From assembly GCA_023424585.1 (NCBI GenBank), contig JAFADT010000803.1, positions 1-38,782 on the forward strand: a stretch of 38,782 nt of DNA, written 5' to 3'. A program made the position numbers and the translations under genes. Below are positions 1 to 8,759 of this stretch, piece after piece. How positions within the stretch are numbered: position 1 is the stretch's first letter; every line of letters begins with the position of its first letter. Source of the stretch: Pseudomonadota bacterium (lineage in GTDB: Bacteria > Myxococcota > Myxococcia > Myxococcales > Myxococcaceae). The notes beneath the pieces are model-generated. The model had not been told where the DNA came from. It worked only from the letters and a program-made list of their open reading frames with translations, and did not search any database.

Positions 1-329
1 GGAGCCGGGTGAGGGGCGGCGGACCGAGCTGTAGATCTGGAGGGACGGAAGCCTCGGTGGGGCACCGGGCAAGACGCCCCGCCTCCCATCGCAACTGGGG
101 CCAGCGCCCCCGGCCGTGGTCTCAAGCGCGCCACCCGGACGCACGCGGTCTTGGACGATCTCTTCCAGTGGGAGACAGGTGCCCGCGCTCGGTGAGCGGC
201 AGCGAGGCCCGGTGCGCGGGGGCGCGCTCCGTAGGTGGGGCCCATGCGCGCGGCCACTCCGAGGGCTTGGGCGCCGCACCCTGGGGCCACCCTCGAATTG
301 ACCCCTACTTCCACTGTTGATAGAGGGTG
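1..329. other. No gene recognised upstream of the iron operon
   Basis: This GC-rich stretch has short open frames on both strands, but none shows a recognisable domain, signal peptide or ribosome binding site. I see no RNA gene or repeat. It may hold the end of a gene lying outside the window or simply the promoter-distal spacer of the iron operon. Confidence 0.4.
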
Positions 330-366
330 GTTGAAGTTGAAATTGAGTATGAAAATCAATATCGGA
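330..366 (+). promoter_or_regulatory. AT-rich Fur-like operator/promoter of the iron-uptake operon
   Basis: A short AT-rich island stands out in very GC-rich DNA about 35-70 bases before the receptor start. Positions 338-352 read TGAAATTGAGTATGA, which matches the 7-1-7 Fur consensus TGATAATNATTATCA at 10 of the 14 defined positions. An overlapping ATTGA-N9-TCAAT inverted repeat lies just downstream. Placement in front of a TonB receptor/siderophore esterase operon makes iron repression by Fur the natural reading, but the site is imperfect and binding is inferred. Confidence 0.55.
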
Positions 367-398
367 ATTTCCCGGCCTGCGAACCCTGACCGCGCATC

Positions 399-3014
399 GT
401 GAACACTCCAACACCCCGTGGCCCGTGGGGCTCCCTCTCGCTGGCCGCTCCGCTCCCCACGCTCGTGACCCTGGCCCTGCTGATGGCGGGAGTCGCGCGA
501 GCGCAGGACGAGCGCGAGACCCCGGCGCCGGTGACCGGTGCTTCCTCGGCCACCGGGACGCCGGACCCGCAGGTGCCGGCCGCTGACGGCGGAGCCGCGC
601 CCTCCGGTGGGGTCACCCCGCCAGTGCTGCTGTCACAGCCGGAGGCGGCCTATCCCCCCGACGCCTTCGCGTCAGGGGTCGAGGGCGCGGTGAAGCTCCT
701 CCTGACGCTCGACGAGGAGGGACGGGTTACGCGCGCGGAGGTGGTCGAGGGGCTCGGCCACGGGCTCGACGAGGCTGCCGTGAGCGCGCTCCAGCGCGCA
801 CGCTTTGCCCCGGCGATGCAGGGCGGCCGGCCCGTTCCCTGCCAGTTCGAGTTCATCCACTACTTCGTCCTCGCCCGTCCTCCCGAAGCCGCGCCCCCTG
901 CCGCCGAGGAGGTCGCCCAGGGCACCGCCGACGCGCCCGCGGCGGAGCCCTCCGCGCCGCCCGCCGAGGAGCCAACGCCGTCCACCGCTCCCGCCTTCAC
1001 GTCTGTCGTTCGCGCCAGGTCGACCGAGGCCCGCGCCCTGGTGCGCGGCTCGGAGGCGGTGGACGTCGTCGAACTGGAGAAGGCCCACGAGCGCTCCGAG
1101 GATCTCGCGGAGGTGCTGACGCGCGCCTCCGCCGTGCAGGTCCAGCGGACGGGGGGAATGGGGAGCCGGACCCAGCTCTCGCTCGGGGGCCTCTCGGGAG
1201 ATCAGGTGCGAGTCCTCCTCGACGGGGTCCCCATCGAGTACTCGCCCTATGTCTATGGGCTCGGGAGCGTTCCGGTCTCGCTCATCCAGCAGTTGGAGGT
1301 CTTCAACGGCGTCGTCCCGGTGCGCCTCGCGACGGACGCGCTTGGCGGTGCCATCCACCTGCGCTCCGAGCTCGCGTCGCCTGAAACCGGCGCCTCCCTG
1401 TCGCTCCAGGCCGGGTCCTTCGGCAGCTACCGCGGCACCGGCAAGCTGACATGGCGGGCCCATGAGCACGTCTTCGTTCGCGCCACGGGGTTCCACGATC
1501 GCTCGCGGAACGACTACGTCGTCACCGTCCCCGTCGATGATCCGGTGACGGGCCGCGTGTCGCCGCGCGCGCTGCGCCTCAACCACGACGCCTACCGGGC
1601 CACGGGGGGCAACGTCGAGGTCGGGCTCGAGGCGTTGCCGGGGATCGATCGGCTCGTCCTCAACGGCTACCTCGGTCAGTACGACAAGGAGGTTCCGCAC
1701 GACCAGTTCATGATCCAGCCCTATGGCGCGGTCACCTCCGCGCAGGAGAGCGTGGGGCTCGGGCTTCGCTACGAGGTGTCGCCCCATGAGCGGCTCAAGG
1801 TGCTCGCCATCGCCGGGTACAACCGGCGGGTGGGGGAGCTCCTCGACGTCTCCGACTGTCTTTACGACTGGTATGGGACGTGCCGCTCGAGGCAGGCGAG
1901 GGGCGGGGAGATCGGCTCGACACCCCTCGAGAACACCCAGCAGCGCCGGACGTGGTTCGGGCGCGCGCGGCTCCTCGGGACGCTGCTCGACGCGGAGGAC
2001 CTGGAGGTCTCGCTCGGCGTCGATGACAGCGACCGGCGCGGCGAGAACGCCTACCTCACCCGCCTGGAGCAGGAGGATCCCCTGCGGGTGCCGCTCGCGC
2101 TCACGTCCTCCTTCGGAGGCATCTCCCACCGGCAGCGTCTCTGGGGAGGCCGGCTGGAGAACACCGCGTTCGTGAAGGGCTACCTGCAGCGCTTCGCCTC
2201 GGGGACGAAGCCGGAGGCCGCGGAGACCCGGTGGGCCGGCGGCGTCGGTGACACCTTGCGCTTCAGCCTGACGCGCGGGCTGCTCCTCAAGGCCTCCTAT
2301 GAGCGGACGACGCGGATGCCGCGGGTGGACGAGCTCTTCGGCGACGGAGGGCTGCTCCTGGAGAACGCGGAGCTCGTCCCGGAGTCGAGCCACAACGCCA
2401 ACCTGGGCGTGGAGCTGCTCCCCCTGGTCACGTCCGTCGGCCGCTTCGGTGCCAGCGCGGTCGTGGGCATCCGGGACATCGAGAACCTCATCCAGCTCTT
2501 TCCCGGCGACGCCACGCAGTCCTACGAGAACGTGGATCACGCCCGCTCCTTCACGGCGCACGCGGGGCTGGACTGGGACTCCCCCGGCGATTGGGTGGGG
2601 TTCACCGGCACCGTCACCTGGCTCGACTTCCGCAACCTCGCGGAGCAGGGCCAGTTCGCCCGCTTCCATGGGGACCGCATGCCCAACATGCCCTGGCTCC
2701 AGGCCACCGCGACCGCGCGGTTCCAGGTGAGCCGGCTCTTGAGCTCCGTGGACGCCCTCGGCCTGGAGTGGACGACCCGCTACGTCGAGTCGTTCTTCCG
2801 CTCCTGGGAGAGCGCTGGCCGGGGAGGGGACAAGGCGCGGGTGCCCACCCAGGTGCTGCACTTCGCCGCGCTCACCTACCGCACCCGGCTCGAGCGGCGC
2901 GCCTTCTCCTTCTCCTTCAACCTCCACAACCTCACCGACGCTCCCGCCTTCGACATCGTCGGTGTCCAGAAGCCGGGCCGCGCGCTCTCCGCGCGCGTCA
3001 CGGTCGATCTTTGA
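399..3014 (+). CDS. TonB-dependent siderophore receptor with N-terminal TonB-type domain
   Basis: Outer-membrane beta-barrel receptor, 871 aa, probably importing a ferric siderophore. Residues 1-35 form a signal peptide ending in ARAQ. Residues about 78-157 match a TonB C-terminal domain (AAYPPDAF, VKLLLTLDEEGRV, ALQRARFAPA), followed by a Pro/Ala/Glu-rich linker to about 200. The plug domain spans about 222-325 (LLDGVPIEYSPY, LGGAIHLRS), and the rest is barrel ending in VTVDL. The start is GTG at 399; there is no strong ribosome binding site, but it gives a complete signal peptide. It is the first gene of a run that includes PepSY and IroE-like esterase genes, which supports a catecholate-type substrate. 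Fusing the energiser domain to the receptor is known in some delta-proteobacterial receptors but unusual elsewhere. Confidence 0.9.
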   Translation: MNTPTPRGPWGSLSLAAPLPTLVTLALLMAGVARAQDERETPAPVTGASSATGTPDPQVPAADGGAAPSGGVTPPVLLSQPEAAYPPDAFASGVEGAVKLLLTLDEEGRVTRAEVVEGLGHGLDEAAVSALQRARFAPAMQGGRPVPCQFEFIHYFVLARPPEAAPPAAEEVAQGTADAPAAEPSAPPAEEPTPSTAPAFTSVVRARSTEARALVRGSEAVDVVELEKAHERSEDLAEVLTRASAVQVQRTGGMGSRTQLSLGGLSGDQVRVLLDGVPIEYSPYVYGLGSVPVSLIQQLEVFNGVVPVRLATDALGGAIHLRSELASPETGASLSLQAGSFGSYRGTGKLTWRAHEHVFVRATGFHDRSRNDYVVTVPVDDPVTGRVSPRALRLNHDAYRATGGNVEVGLEALPGIDRLVLNGYLGQYDKEVPHDQFMIQPYGAVTSAQESVGLGLRYEVSPHERLKVLAIAGYNRRVGELLDVSDCLYDWYGTCRSRQARGGEIGSTPLENTQQRRTWFGRARLLGTLLDAEDLEVSLGVDDSDRRGENAYLTRLEQEDPLRVPLALTSSFGGISHRQRLWGGRLENTAFVKGYLQRFASGTKPEAAETRWAGGVGDTLRFSLTRGLLLKASYERTTRMPRVDELFGDGGLLLENAELVPESSHNANLGVELLPLVTSVGRFGASAVVGIRDIENLIQLFPGDATQSYENVDHARSFTAHAGLDWDSPGDWVGFTGTVTWLDFRNLAEQGQFARFHGDRMPNMPWLQATATARFQVSRLLSSVDALGLEWTTRYVESFFRSWESAGRGGDKARVPTQVLHFAALTYRTRLERRAFSFSFNLHNLTDAPAFDIVGVQKPGRALSARVTVDL

Positions 3015-3071
3015 GCGCCCGATGAGGCGCCCTGAGTCTCCTCGCAGGAGCCAACCGCCAAAGGAAGCCTG

Positions 3072-4358
3072 ATGAAGCTGAAACTCTCACTCCTCGCCCT
3101 TGCCTTGCTCGCCACCGCCTGCTCGGGGTCGGACGACCCGCCTTCGGACGGCGGCATCACGCCGGAACCCGACGCGGGGACCACCGCGCCCCTCTACGCC
3201 GTCATCACCCAGGTCGCCATCGCCGGCGGAGACACCCAGAGCTATCTGGTGACGGTGGACGACATCGAGAAGGCGCAGTCCGTCGGGGTCGGAGACGCGA
3301 TCGAGCTCTCCTCGGACGCGTACATCGCCGCAGGCTTCCCGGGCACCGGCAAGCTCTTCGTCAGCAGCTCCAAGGTGCCGACGGTGACGCCCTACACCCT
3401 CAACGCCGCCGGCTCGCTCGTGGCCGGGGATCCGCTCTCGTTCACCAGCCAGGGCGTCGCCTCGACCAACGGCTACCAGTCCCAGCACTACTTCGTCAGC
3501 GAGACGAAGGCCTATTACTTCGACCACGTGAACTACAAGGTGGTCATCTGGAATCCCCGGGACCTGTCCATCATCACGTCCAAGGATCTGACATCCCAGC
3601 TCAAGGACGGCGACCTCACCTTCCGCTACTCGCAGAGCCTGGCCGTCACCGCGGGCGACGACGTCATCCTCGCGGGTGGCTGGCACGCCGCGGACGTGAA
3701 GACGGTTCCGGCGAAGACGGCGCTGGTCATCGTGAACACGAAGACCGACGAGGTGACCGTCAAGGTCGACACGCGCTGCGGGTGGGCGCGCGACGGCGTC
3801 ATGCACACGGATGGGAAGATCTACTACGCCACCGAGTCCCTGGGCAGCGGCGCGCACTTCGTGTCGCCCGGGACGACCGGCGCGCCCTGCATGATCCGCT
3901 TCGACCCCGCGGCCGGCGAGTTCGATGGCTGGTTCACCACGCTCGATGCCTTCGTCGACCCCGGGACGGAGGGGGACATCGCCGGCATGCTCCTGCCTGG
4001 CGCGCCCGGCAAGGGCTACCTGCGGGTGATGAACAAGGCCGCCGCGCAGGCCGCGTGGGACTCCGCGGTGGCCGCACAGCGGCCGTTCAACGGGCAGAGC
4101 GCCGCCGTGGGCGCCTGGTGGGACCTGTGGGAGGTCACCCTCGGCGAGACGCCGACCGCGACGCCCGTCGTCCGGGACGATCTCGTGCCCACCAACGGCC
4201 GCACCATCCCGCAGAACCCCGGTGAGTTCCTGGTGCTGCCGGAGTTCATCAATGACAACGCCCAGACGCGCTTCCGCATCATGAGCCCCGAGACCGGCCT
4301 CGGGGACGCGAAGACGGTCGTCGAGGGCCAGGTGCGCGGCCTCCTCCGGATCCGCTAG
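3072..4358 (+). CDS. DUF4374-like lipoprotein of the iron-uptake operon
   Basis: Predicted 428 aa lipoprotein. It has a signal peptide with lipobox LATAC (Cys17), followed by an acidic Ser/Asp/Pro-rich tether. The body looks like a beta-propeller-type periplasmic or surface protein (repeated strands with VIWNPRDL, ALVIVNTKTDEV and MIRFDPAAGEF). The overall pattern resembles DUF4374 proteins that accompany TonB receptors, where they are thought to bind the transported ligand; I assign this family tentatively. It starts at ATG 3072 behind AAGGAAG, 57 bases after the receptor stop, so it is probably co-transcribed. A role as accessory siderophore-binding lipoprotein is inferred from position. 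Confidence 0.7.
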   Translation: MKLKLSLLALALLATACSGSDDPPSDGGITPEPDAGTTAPLYAVITQVAIAGGDTQSYLVTVDDIEKAQSVGVGDAIELSSDAYIAAGFPGTGKLFVSSSKVPTVTPYTLNAAGSLVAGDPLSFTSQGVASTNGYQSQHYFVSETKAYYFDHVNYKVVIWNPRDLSIITSKDLTSQLKDGDLTFRYSQSLAVTAGDDVILAGGWHAADVKTVPAKTALVIVNTKTDEVTVKVDTRCGWARDGVMHTDGKIYYATESLGSGAHFVSPGTTGAPCMIRFDPAAGEFDGWFTTLDAFVDPGTEGDIAGMLLPGAPGKGYLRVMNKAAAQAAWDSAVAAQRPFNGQSAAVGAWWDLWEVTLGETPTATPVVRDDLVPTNGRTIPQNPGEFLVLPEFINDNAQTRFRIMSPETGLGDAKTVVEGQVRGLLRIR

Positions 4359-4374
4359 CCCTCCGTCCGCCGTT

Positions 4375-4405
4375 GGAGCCCCCGCCGCGAGTGGGCGGGG
4401 GCTCC
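4375..4405 (+). terminator. Perfect 12-bp hairpin within the iron operon
   Basis: GGAGCCCCCGCC and GGCGGGGGCTCC form a perfect 12-bp stem around a 7-base loop, just after the lipoprotein stop. There is no T tract, so it may be a leaky attenuator or an RNA-processing/stability hairpin that sets different levels of the receptor/lipoprotein and the downstream membrane genes. Confidence 0.5.
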
Positions 4406-4435
4406 GCCCCCTGCGCCGTCACCCGGTCTCCCGCC

Positions 4436-4708
4436 ATGAGCTTCTTCCTTCCCCTCGCGCTGGTGCTCTCCCTCGGAGGATGTCTCGGCCTGTACCTGTC
4501 CTCGCGCCATCAGCTCCTGCTGGACCGGCCCCTCGCCGCGCGCCCCTCGCGCTGGCTGGGGACGCTCCTCCTGCTGTCGGCGTATCCGCTCCTGTGCGGT
4601 TCGCTCCAGCCGCTGGTGGCGGTCTACGTGCTCTTCGCCTGGACGACGCTGCTCCTCATGCTGCTCCCGTATCTCGCGCTGCTCGTCGGGCGGAAGGAGG
4701 CGCGGTGA
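4436..4708 (+). CDS. Small membrane protein, DUF3325-like
   Basis: Predicted 90 aa inner-membrane protein with about three hydrophobic segments (residues 3-22, 41-59, 62-84) separated by a basic loop (LLDRPLAARPSRW). Size, layout and neighbours fit DUF3325, a family of unknown function found with TonB receptors, DUF3649 and PepSY genes in iron-uptake clusters. I chose ATG 4436 over the in-frame ATG at 4373 because 4373 lies inside a hairpin and would add a non-hydrophobic leader. The stop overlaps the next start (TGATG), indicating translational coupling. No catalytic residues are evident. Confidence 0.65.
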   Translation: MSFFLPLALVLSLGGCLGLYLSSRHQLLLDRPLAARPSRWLGTLLLLSAYPLLCGSLQPLVAVYVLFAWTTLLLMLLPYLALLVGRKEAR

Positions 4709-4998
4709 TGGCCAGCGGAAACGGTGAACCCCTCCGGTCGGACTGGCTCTCCAAGTCGCTCGCCGGGGCGCTCCTCGGGCTCGCGCTCGCCTTCGGGGTG
4801 AGCGCGCTCCTGTCGCTCGCGCTGGCTCCCCTGGCCCCGAGCTCCCGAAACCAGCTCGTCATGTGGAGCGTGGTGCCCGTGTGGATGGGCGTACTCGGGG
4901 GCTGCTTCCTCTTTCGGACCGGACTGCGCGCATGGCTGTGGCTGGGCGGCACGGCGGCGCTCTTCTGGGGTGTCTTCCTGTTCTTGCGCCAGCGCTGA
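4708..4998 (+). CDS. Small membrane protein, DUF3649-like
   Basis: Predicted 96 aa inner-membrane protein with three hydrophobic stretches (residues about 18-40, 50-68, 73-91) and a short polar N-terminus. The pattern WSVVPVWMGVLGGCFLFRTGLRAWLWLGG resembles DUF3649, the usual partner of DUF3325 and PepSY proteins in ferric-siderophore loci; family assignment is by pattern only. The start is set by the TGATG overlap with the upstream gene and a strong GGAAGGAGG at 4691-4699. It probably acts as part of a membrane complex with the PepSY protein encoded next. Confidence 0.65.
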   Translation: MASGNGEPLRSDWLSKSLAGALLGLALAFGVSALLSLALAPLAPSSRNQLVMWSVVPVWMGVLGGCFLFRTGLRAWLWLGGTAALFWGVFLFLRQR

Positions 4999-5030
4999 CC
5001 TCAGCCCGCGTCGTCACCGGATTCCCCAAC

Positions 5031-6689
5031 ATGCGCTCCGCCATCATCCGTCTCTACAAGGTCGTCCACACGTGGACTGGCATCGTCGCCGGGCTGGGGC
5101 TCTTCATCTGCTTCTACGCAGGGGGCTTCACGGTCTTCAAGGAGGCGCTGGCGCGCTGGGCGACCCCGCCCGGCGAGCGCGCCCCGGCACCCCTGTCGTC
5201 CGCCGAGCTGCACGCGCTGGTGAAGACCACCCTCGCCGAGCACCCCAAGGCGGCGGAGGACTTCACGCTCGTCCTCGCGGACGCGCCCGAGCGGGGCCCC
5301 TCGCCGATGAGCTGGCGCCGGAACGAAGGGGGAGAGGGCCACGACGTGCTCGAAGAGCGCCGGTTCTACGCCACGCTCCGGGCGGATGGTTCGTCCGTCA
5401 TCGCTGAAGGGCACCCCACCAAGGTGGGCGAGTTCATCGACGTCCTGCACAGGGTCGTGGGCCTGCCGTTCGACACGGAGCTGGGGCGGCTCGTGACCGG
5501 CATCCTGTCCCTGCTCTACGCGCTCGCGCTCGTGTCGGGGCTGGTCATCGTCCTGCCGTCCCTGGTGAGGGACTTCTTCGCGCTGCGGCTGGGCAAGGGC
5601 CTCAAGCGGCTGTGGATGGACGTCCACAACGTGGTGGGAATCGCGAGCCTTCCCTTTCACCTGCTGATCGCGATCACCGCGTGCGTCTTTGGCCTGCACG
5701 ACGGCATCTACTTCGTGCAGGACAAGCTCATCCACGGCGGCACCCTGCGCGCCGCCCTGGGGCCGCCGACAGGGGGCGCCAGGACCGCTCCGGCCCCAGC
5801 GCCCGCGACGATGCTCCCTCCCGCCGAGCTCCTCTCCCTGGCGAGGACCGTCGCTCCCTCCTTCGAGCCCCATGCGCTCCAGTACGTCCGGGTCGCGTCA
5901 CCTCGCGCCCTGGTGCGCGTCTGGGGGCATGACCCCGCGGCCCTCTCCCCGCGCTCCCTCGGGGGCTTCCTGGCGCTCGACCCGTACAGCGGAAAGGTGC
6001 TGTCCACCGACTTCCTTCCGGGGAGGCTGACCGGCCCCTCCACGCTCATCGCCAGCTTCTTCGCCCTGCACTTCGGTTCCTTCGGAGGCCTGCCGGTGAA
6101 GTGGATCTACTTCCTCCTCGCGCTCAGTGGAGCGTGGCTGTTCTATAGCGGGAACGTGCTCTGGGTGGAGACGCGCCGCAAGAAGGCGAGGGTGCCAGGT
6201 CAAGCGCCCCTCCAGCGGCGGGACGTCCGCTGGATGGCGGCCACCACGGTGGGCGTCTGCCTGGGATGCGTGAGCGGGATCTCCTTCACCCTGGTGCTGG
6301 CCAAGTGGCTCCAGGGGCACGTCTCGGACCTGCGCGTCTTCCACCAGTGCGGCTACTACGCGGTCTTCTTCGCCTCCATCGTCTATGCGTGGGTGCGCGG
6401 TCCGGCCCGCGCGGCCATCGAGCTGTTGTGGGGCGCGGCGCTCTTCACCCTGGCCATCCCGCTCACCACCCTGGTGGGCTGGCTCGCCCCGGTCCTGGGA
6501 CCCTGGGCGACGTGGGACGCGCTGGGCGTCGACCTCACGGCGCTGGCAGGCGCCTTCTGCTTCGCGTGGATGGCGCGGGCGACGGCCCGACGCGCGCATG
6601 CGGGGCCGGAGGACAGCGTCTGGTCTCTTGGCGCATCTCCCGCGAGCACGGGCCTGGAAACGGACATACCCGAAGGGGAGGTTGCCTGA
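5031..6689 (+). CDS. PepSY_TM family membrane protein (siderophore-iron reductase/uptake type)
   Basis: Inner-membrane protein of 552 aa. The N-terminal helix carries the family hallmark VVHTWTGIVAGLGLFICFYAGG (residues 11-32; longer quote avoided beyond that). A large periplasmic region follows, then KRLWMDVHNVVG before a second helix near residue 205 and several C-terminal helices with paired histidines (LHFGSFGG, FHQCGYYAVFF). PepSY_TM proteins sit beside ferric-siderophore receptors; relatives such as FoxB and PiuB act in iron removal or reduction, likely using membrane haem. ATG 5031 is preferred over upstream in-frame starts that overlap the DUF3649-like gene. The stop overlaps the esterase start (TGATG). 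Confidence 0.85.
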   Translation: MRSAIIRLYKVVHTWTGIVAGLGLFICFYAGGFTVFKEALARWATPPGERAPAPLSSAELHALVKTTLAEHPKAAEDFTLVLADAPERGPSPMSWRRNEGGEGHDVLEERRFYATLRADGSSVIAEGHPTKVGEFIDVLHRVVGLPFDTELGRLVTGILSLLYALALVSGLVIVLPSLVRDFFALRLGKGLKRLWMDVHNVVGIASLPFHLLIAITACVFGLHDGIYFVQDKLIHGGTLRAALGPPTGGARTAPAPAPATMLPPAELLSLARTVAPSFEPHALQYVRVASPRALVRVWGHDPAALSPRSLGGFLALDPYSGKVLSTDFLPGRLTGPSTLIASFFALHFGSFGGLPVKWIYFLLALSGAWLFYSGNVLWVETRRKKARVPGQAPLQRRDVRWMAATTVGVCLGCVSGISFTLVLAKWLQGHVSDLRVFHQCGYYAVFFASIVYAWVRGPARAAIELLWGAALFTLAIPLTTLVGWLAPVLGPWATWDALGVDLTALAGAFCFAWMARATARRAHAGPEDSVWSLGASPASTGLETDIPEGEVA

Positions 6690-7651
6690 TGCGTATCCAC
6701 CTGTTTCTCGCGGTGGGCCTGCTGACCGCGAGCTGTGCCACGGGCCCGGCGCCACGGGGCGCGCCGGCAGCGCCGGTAGCGCGGACGGACTGGGCTCCGC
6801 TGACGCTCCCGGGCGCCTTCCAGTTCGACTTCGACTCGGCCTCCACGGGCCGCACCCACAGGGTGTACGTGGCCGTCCCCGAGGGGCCAGCGCCCGCCGC
6901 CGGCCATCCGGTCATCTACCTCCTGGATGGCGGCGAGCACTTTCCCACCCTGGACCGTCTCACGCGCGCCCTCCCCAAGCTCGCGCGAGGCTTTGGCGTC
7001 GCGGCGGCGACGCCCGTCATCGTCGGGCTGACCTATCCGGGAGACCCGGCCCACAACGAGCAGGCACGCGGTGAGGACTACACGCCGCCAGCTCCGGACC
7101 TCTCGAACACGGGGGATCGGTTCTCCAGGAAGCAGGGGGGCGCGGACCGCTTCCTGGACTTCCTGAAGCAGGAGCTCGAGCCCGCGCTCGCGTCGCGACT
7201 GCCGCTCGACACCTCGCGCACCGCGCTGATGGGCCACTCGTATGGAGGGCTCCTGGTGCTGCATGCGCTCTTCACGAGGCCGACGGCCTTCGACACCTTC
7301 ATCGCGGGGAGCCCGTCCATCTGGTGGAACGACCGCTACGTGCTCACGGAAGAGAAGGCCTTCCTCGCCCGGTCCGCACGGGCACCGGTGAAGGCGCGCG
7401 TGCTGCTCACGGTGGGCGGGCTTGAGCAGAAGCCGCGCAAGAGCGCGGGGGCGCGGGGCATGTTGGCCGCCGAGCGACGGATGGTCGACAACACCCGCGA
7501 GCTCGCCAGGGAGCTCGCGGAGATGGGCGGCGGGTTCGAGGTCCGGTACATGGAGCTCGTGGGAGACGACCACTACAGCGCATGGCTCCCTATGTTGAAC
7601 CGTGGGCTGCTCTTCTTCTCCGCCCCCTCCCTGCTTCCAGGCGCCGACTGA
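6689..7651 (+). CDS. Lipoprotein alpha/beta-hydrolase, IroE/Fes-like siderophore esterase
   Basis: Predicted 320 aa lipoprotein (lipobox LTASC, Cys16) of the esterase family PF00756. The nucleophile elbow GHSYGG places the catalytic serine at 184, and the likely catalytic histidine is H295 in GDDHYSAW. Other family features include VIYLLDGGEHF and AGSPSIWWND. IroE-type enzymes hydrolyse ester bonds of ferric catecholate siderophores in the periplasm so that iron can be freed. Translation is coupled to the PepSY gene (TGATG) with GGGGAGG just upstream. Myxobacteria make the catecholate myxochelin, which has amide rather than ester links, so the substrate could be another producer's ester siderophore. 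That last point is inference. Confidence 0.85.
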   Translation: MRIHLFLAVGLLTASCATGPAPRGAPAAPVARTDWAPLTLPGAFQFDFDSASTGRTHRVYVAVPEGPAPAAGHPVIYLLDGGEHFPTLDRLTRALPKLARGFGVAAATPVIVGLTYPGDPAHNEQARGEDYTPPAPDLSNTGDRFSRKQGGADRFLDFLKQELEPALASRLPLDTSRTALMGHSYGGLLVLHALFTRPTAFDTFIAGSPSIWWNDRYVLTEEKAFLARSARAPVKARVLLTVGGLEQKPRKSAGARGMLAAERRMVDNTRELARELAEMGGGFEVRYMELVGDDHYSAWLPMLNRGLLFFSAPSLLPGAD

Positions 7652-7760
7652 CCGGGGAAGGGGACACCGAGCGTCACCCGCTCCCGTGGGCAGGTTGTCC
7701 CCGCCGCCCGCTGAGAGGACTCATACGCTCTGAGGGCCGGGAGTCGAGACGGGGGCTGGG

Positions 7761-7786
7761 CAAGCCCTTCAAGCGGGTAGGGCTTG
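7761..7786 (+). terminator. Weak hairpin between convergent genes
   Basis: CAAGCCC and GGGCTTG form a 7-bp stem around a 12-base loop in the 230-base gap between the esterase and the convergent lipoprotein gene. No T tract follows, so a terminator role is only suggested by location. Confidence 0.25.
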
Positions 7787-7881
7787 GCGCCGTTGAGCCA
7801 GGGGGGGCCCGTGGCGACGTGAGCGTGCTGGCGTCGTCAACGCCTGACCAGCTCTGGCTCACCGTGCGGAGGGGAGCGTGT

Positions 7882-8670
7882 CTACAGGCGCAGCCCGGTG
7901 AACAGGTCGCCACTCTGCTGGATGTTGAGCCGCATGTTCGTGGCGGCATCCGCGCAGGTGTTCCGTCCGGTCTCCAGCCGTAGCACGTTCCCGTCCAGGG
8001 TCAGGTCCCCAGCCGCCAGACAGCCCGAGATGTCGGTGCTCTTCAGCCAGCCGTCCATGTCCAGGCTTCCGCCGAAAGCGGCGGGATGATCCGAGAACTC
8101 CTTGGGCAGTCCCGTCGACACGCCCCGGTGTTCGAAGCGCATGGGCTCGTCCGACTGGAAGGCGAACTCCAGCACGTGGGGGTTCCCCTGATAGGTGAAG
8201 CGCGCACGAAGCTGGAAGCTGGGGTGCTCCGGTGTCCCCGGGACCCACCGCGTGTCGATGGCGGGATAGTAGACGCGGGGGATGAACACCTGCTCGCCCC
8301 CTACGGACAGTCGCTTGTCGGTGCCCACCTCCACGGGGCCCGGGAGGTGAAGCACGCCAGGCAGGACCACGGAGTCCTCACAGGACATCTCAGGGGAGAG
8401 CACCTCGTCATAGTCCTCGCAGCGCACCTCGGGCGGCAGGTCCAGCCGCAGGTCTGCCAGCCTGAAGGTCACGGTCTCCACCGTGAAGAAGAGACCGTCG
8501 GACGAGGCGAAGGTGTCCGGGGCCAGCTTGATGCTGTCGTCCGGTGCCACCAGGATGGTGTCCGAGCTGTAACCGAAGTCGAGCAGGTAGGTATTGTCAG
8601 GTCCACCGCAAGCGCAAAGGCCCAGGGTCGCGGTGAGGCCGATGGCACGGTGCCAGGAACATGAAGGCAT
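7882..8670 (-). CDS. Hypothetical lipoprotein
   Basis: Predicted 262 aa lipoprotein of unknown function. It has a signal peptide with lipobox LCAC (Cys21), then a beta-rich secreted domain containing several cysteines and acidic residues (VRCEDYDEVLSPEMSCED). I recognise no domain with known function; the pattern is typical of lineage-specific myxobacterial lipoproteins. ATG 8670 is chosen because it gives a compact signal peptide, though no clear ribosome binding site precedes it; an in-frame GTG at 8709 is an alternative. The gene is convergent with the iron operon and divergent from the small membrane protein at 8760. Confidence 0.65.
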   Translation of the reverse strand: MPSCSWHRAIGLTATLGLCACGGPDNTYLLDFGYSSDTILVAPDDSIKLAPDTFASSDGLFFTVETVTFRLADLRLDLPPEVRCEDYDEVLSPEMSCEDSVVLPGVLHLPGPVEVGTDKRLSVGGEQVFIPRVYYPAIDTRWVPGTPEHPSFQLRARFTYQGNPHVLEFAFQSDEPMRFEHRGVSTGLPKEFSDHPAAFGGSLDMDGWLKSTDISGCLAAGDLTLDGNVLRLETGRNTCADAATNMRLNIQQSGDLFTGLRL

Positions 8671-8759
8671 ATTGGAAGGGAATGGATGCTCGAAAGAAGG
8701 TGCGTGCACCGGAGTGGGTCACTCTATACCGGCGGAGCGGGAACAGGAGTGGCGAGAGC

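Noticed and set aside
1..320. 103-codon plus-strand frame at the window start
   Set aside because: It has Arg/Gly/Pro-rich random composition, no ribosome binding site and no domain.
672..2927. Long minus-strand open frame opposite the TonB receptor
   Set aside because: It is a shadow of the receptor gene caused by GC-rich codon use; it has no domain or start signal.
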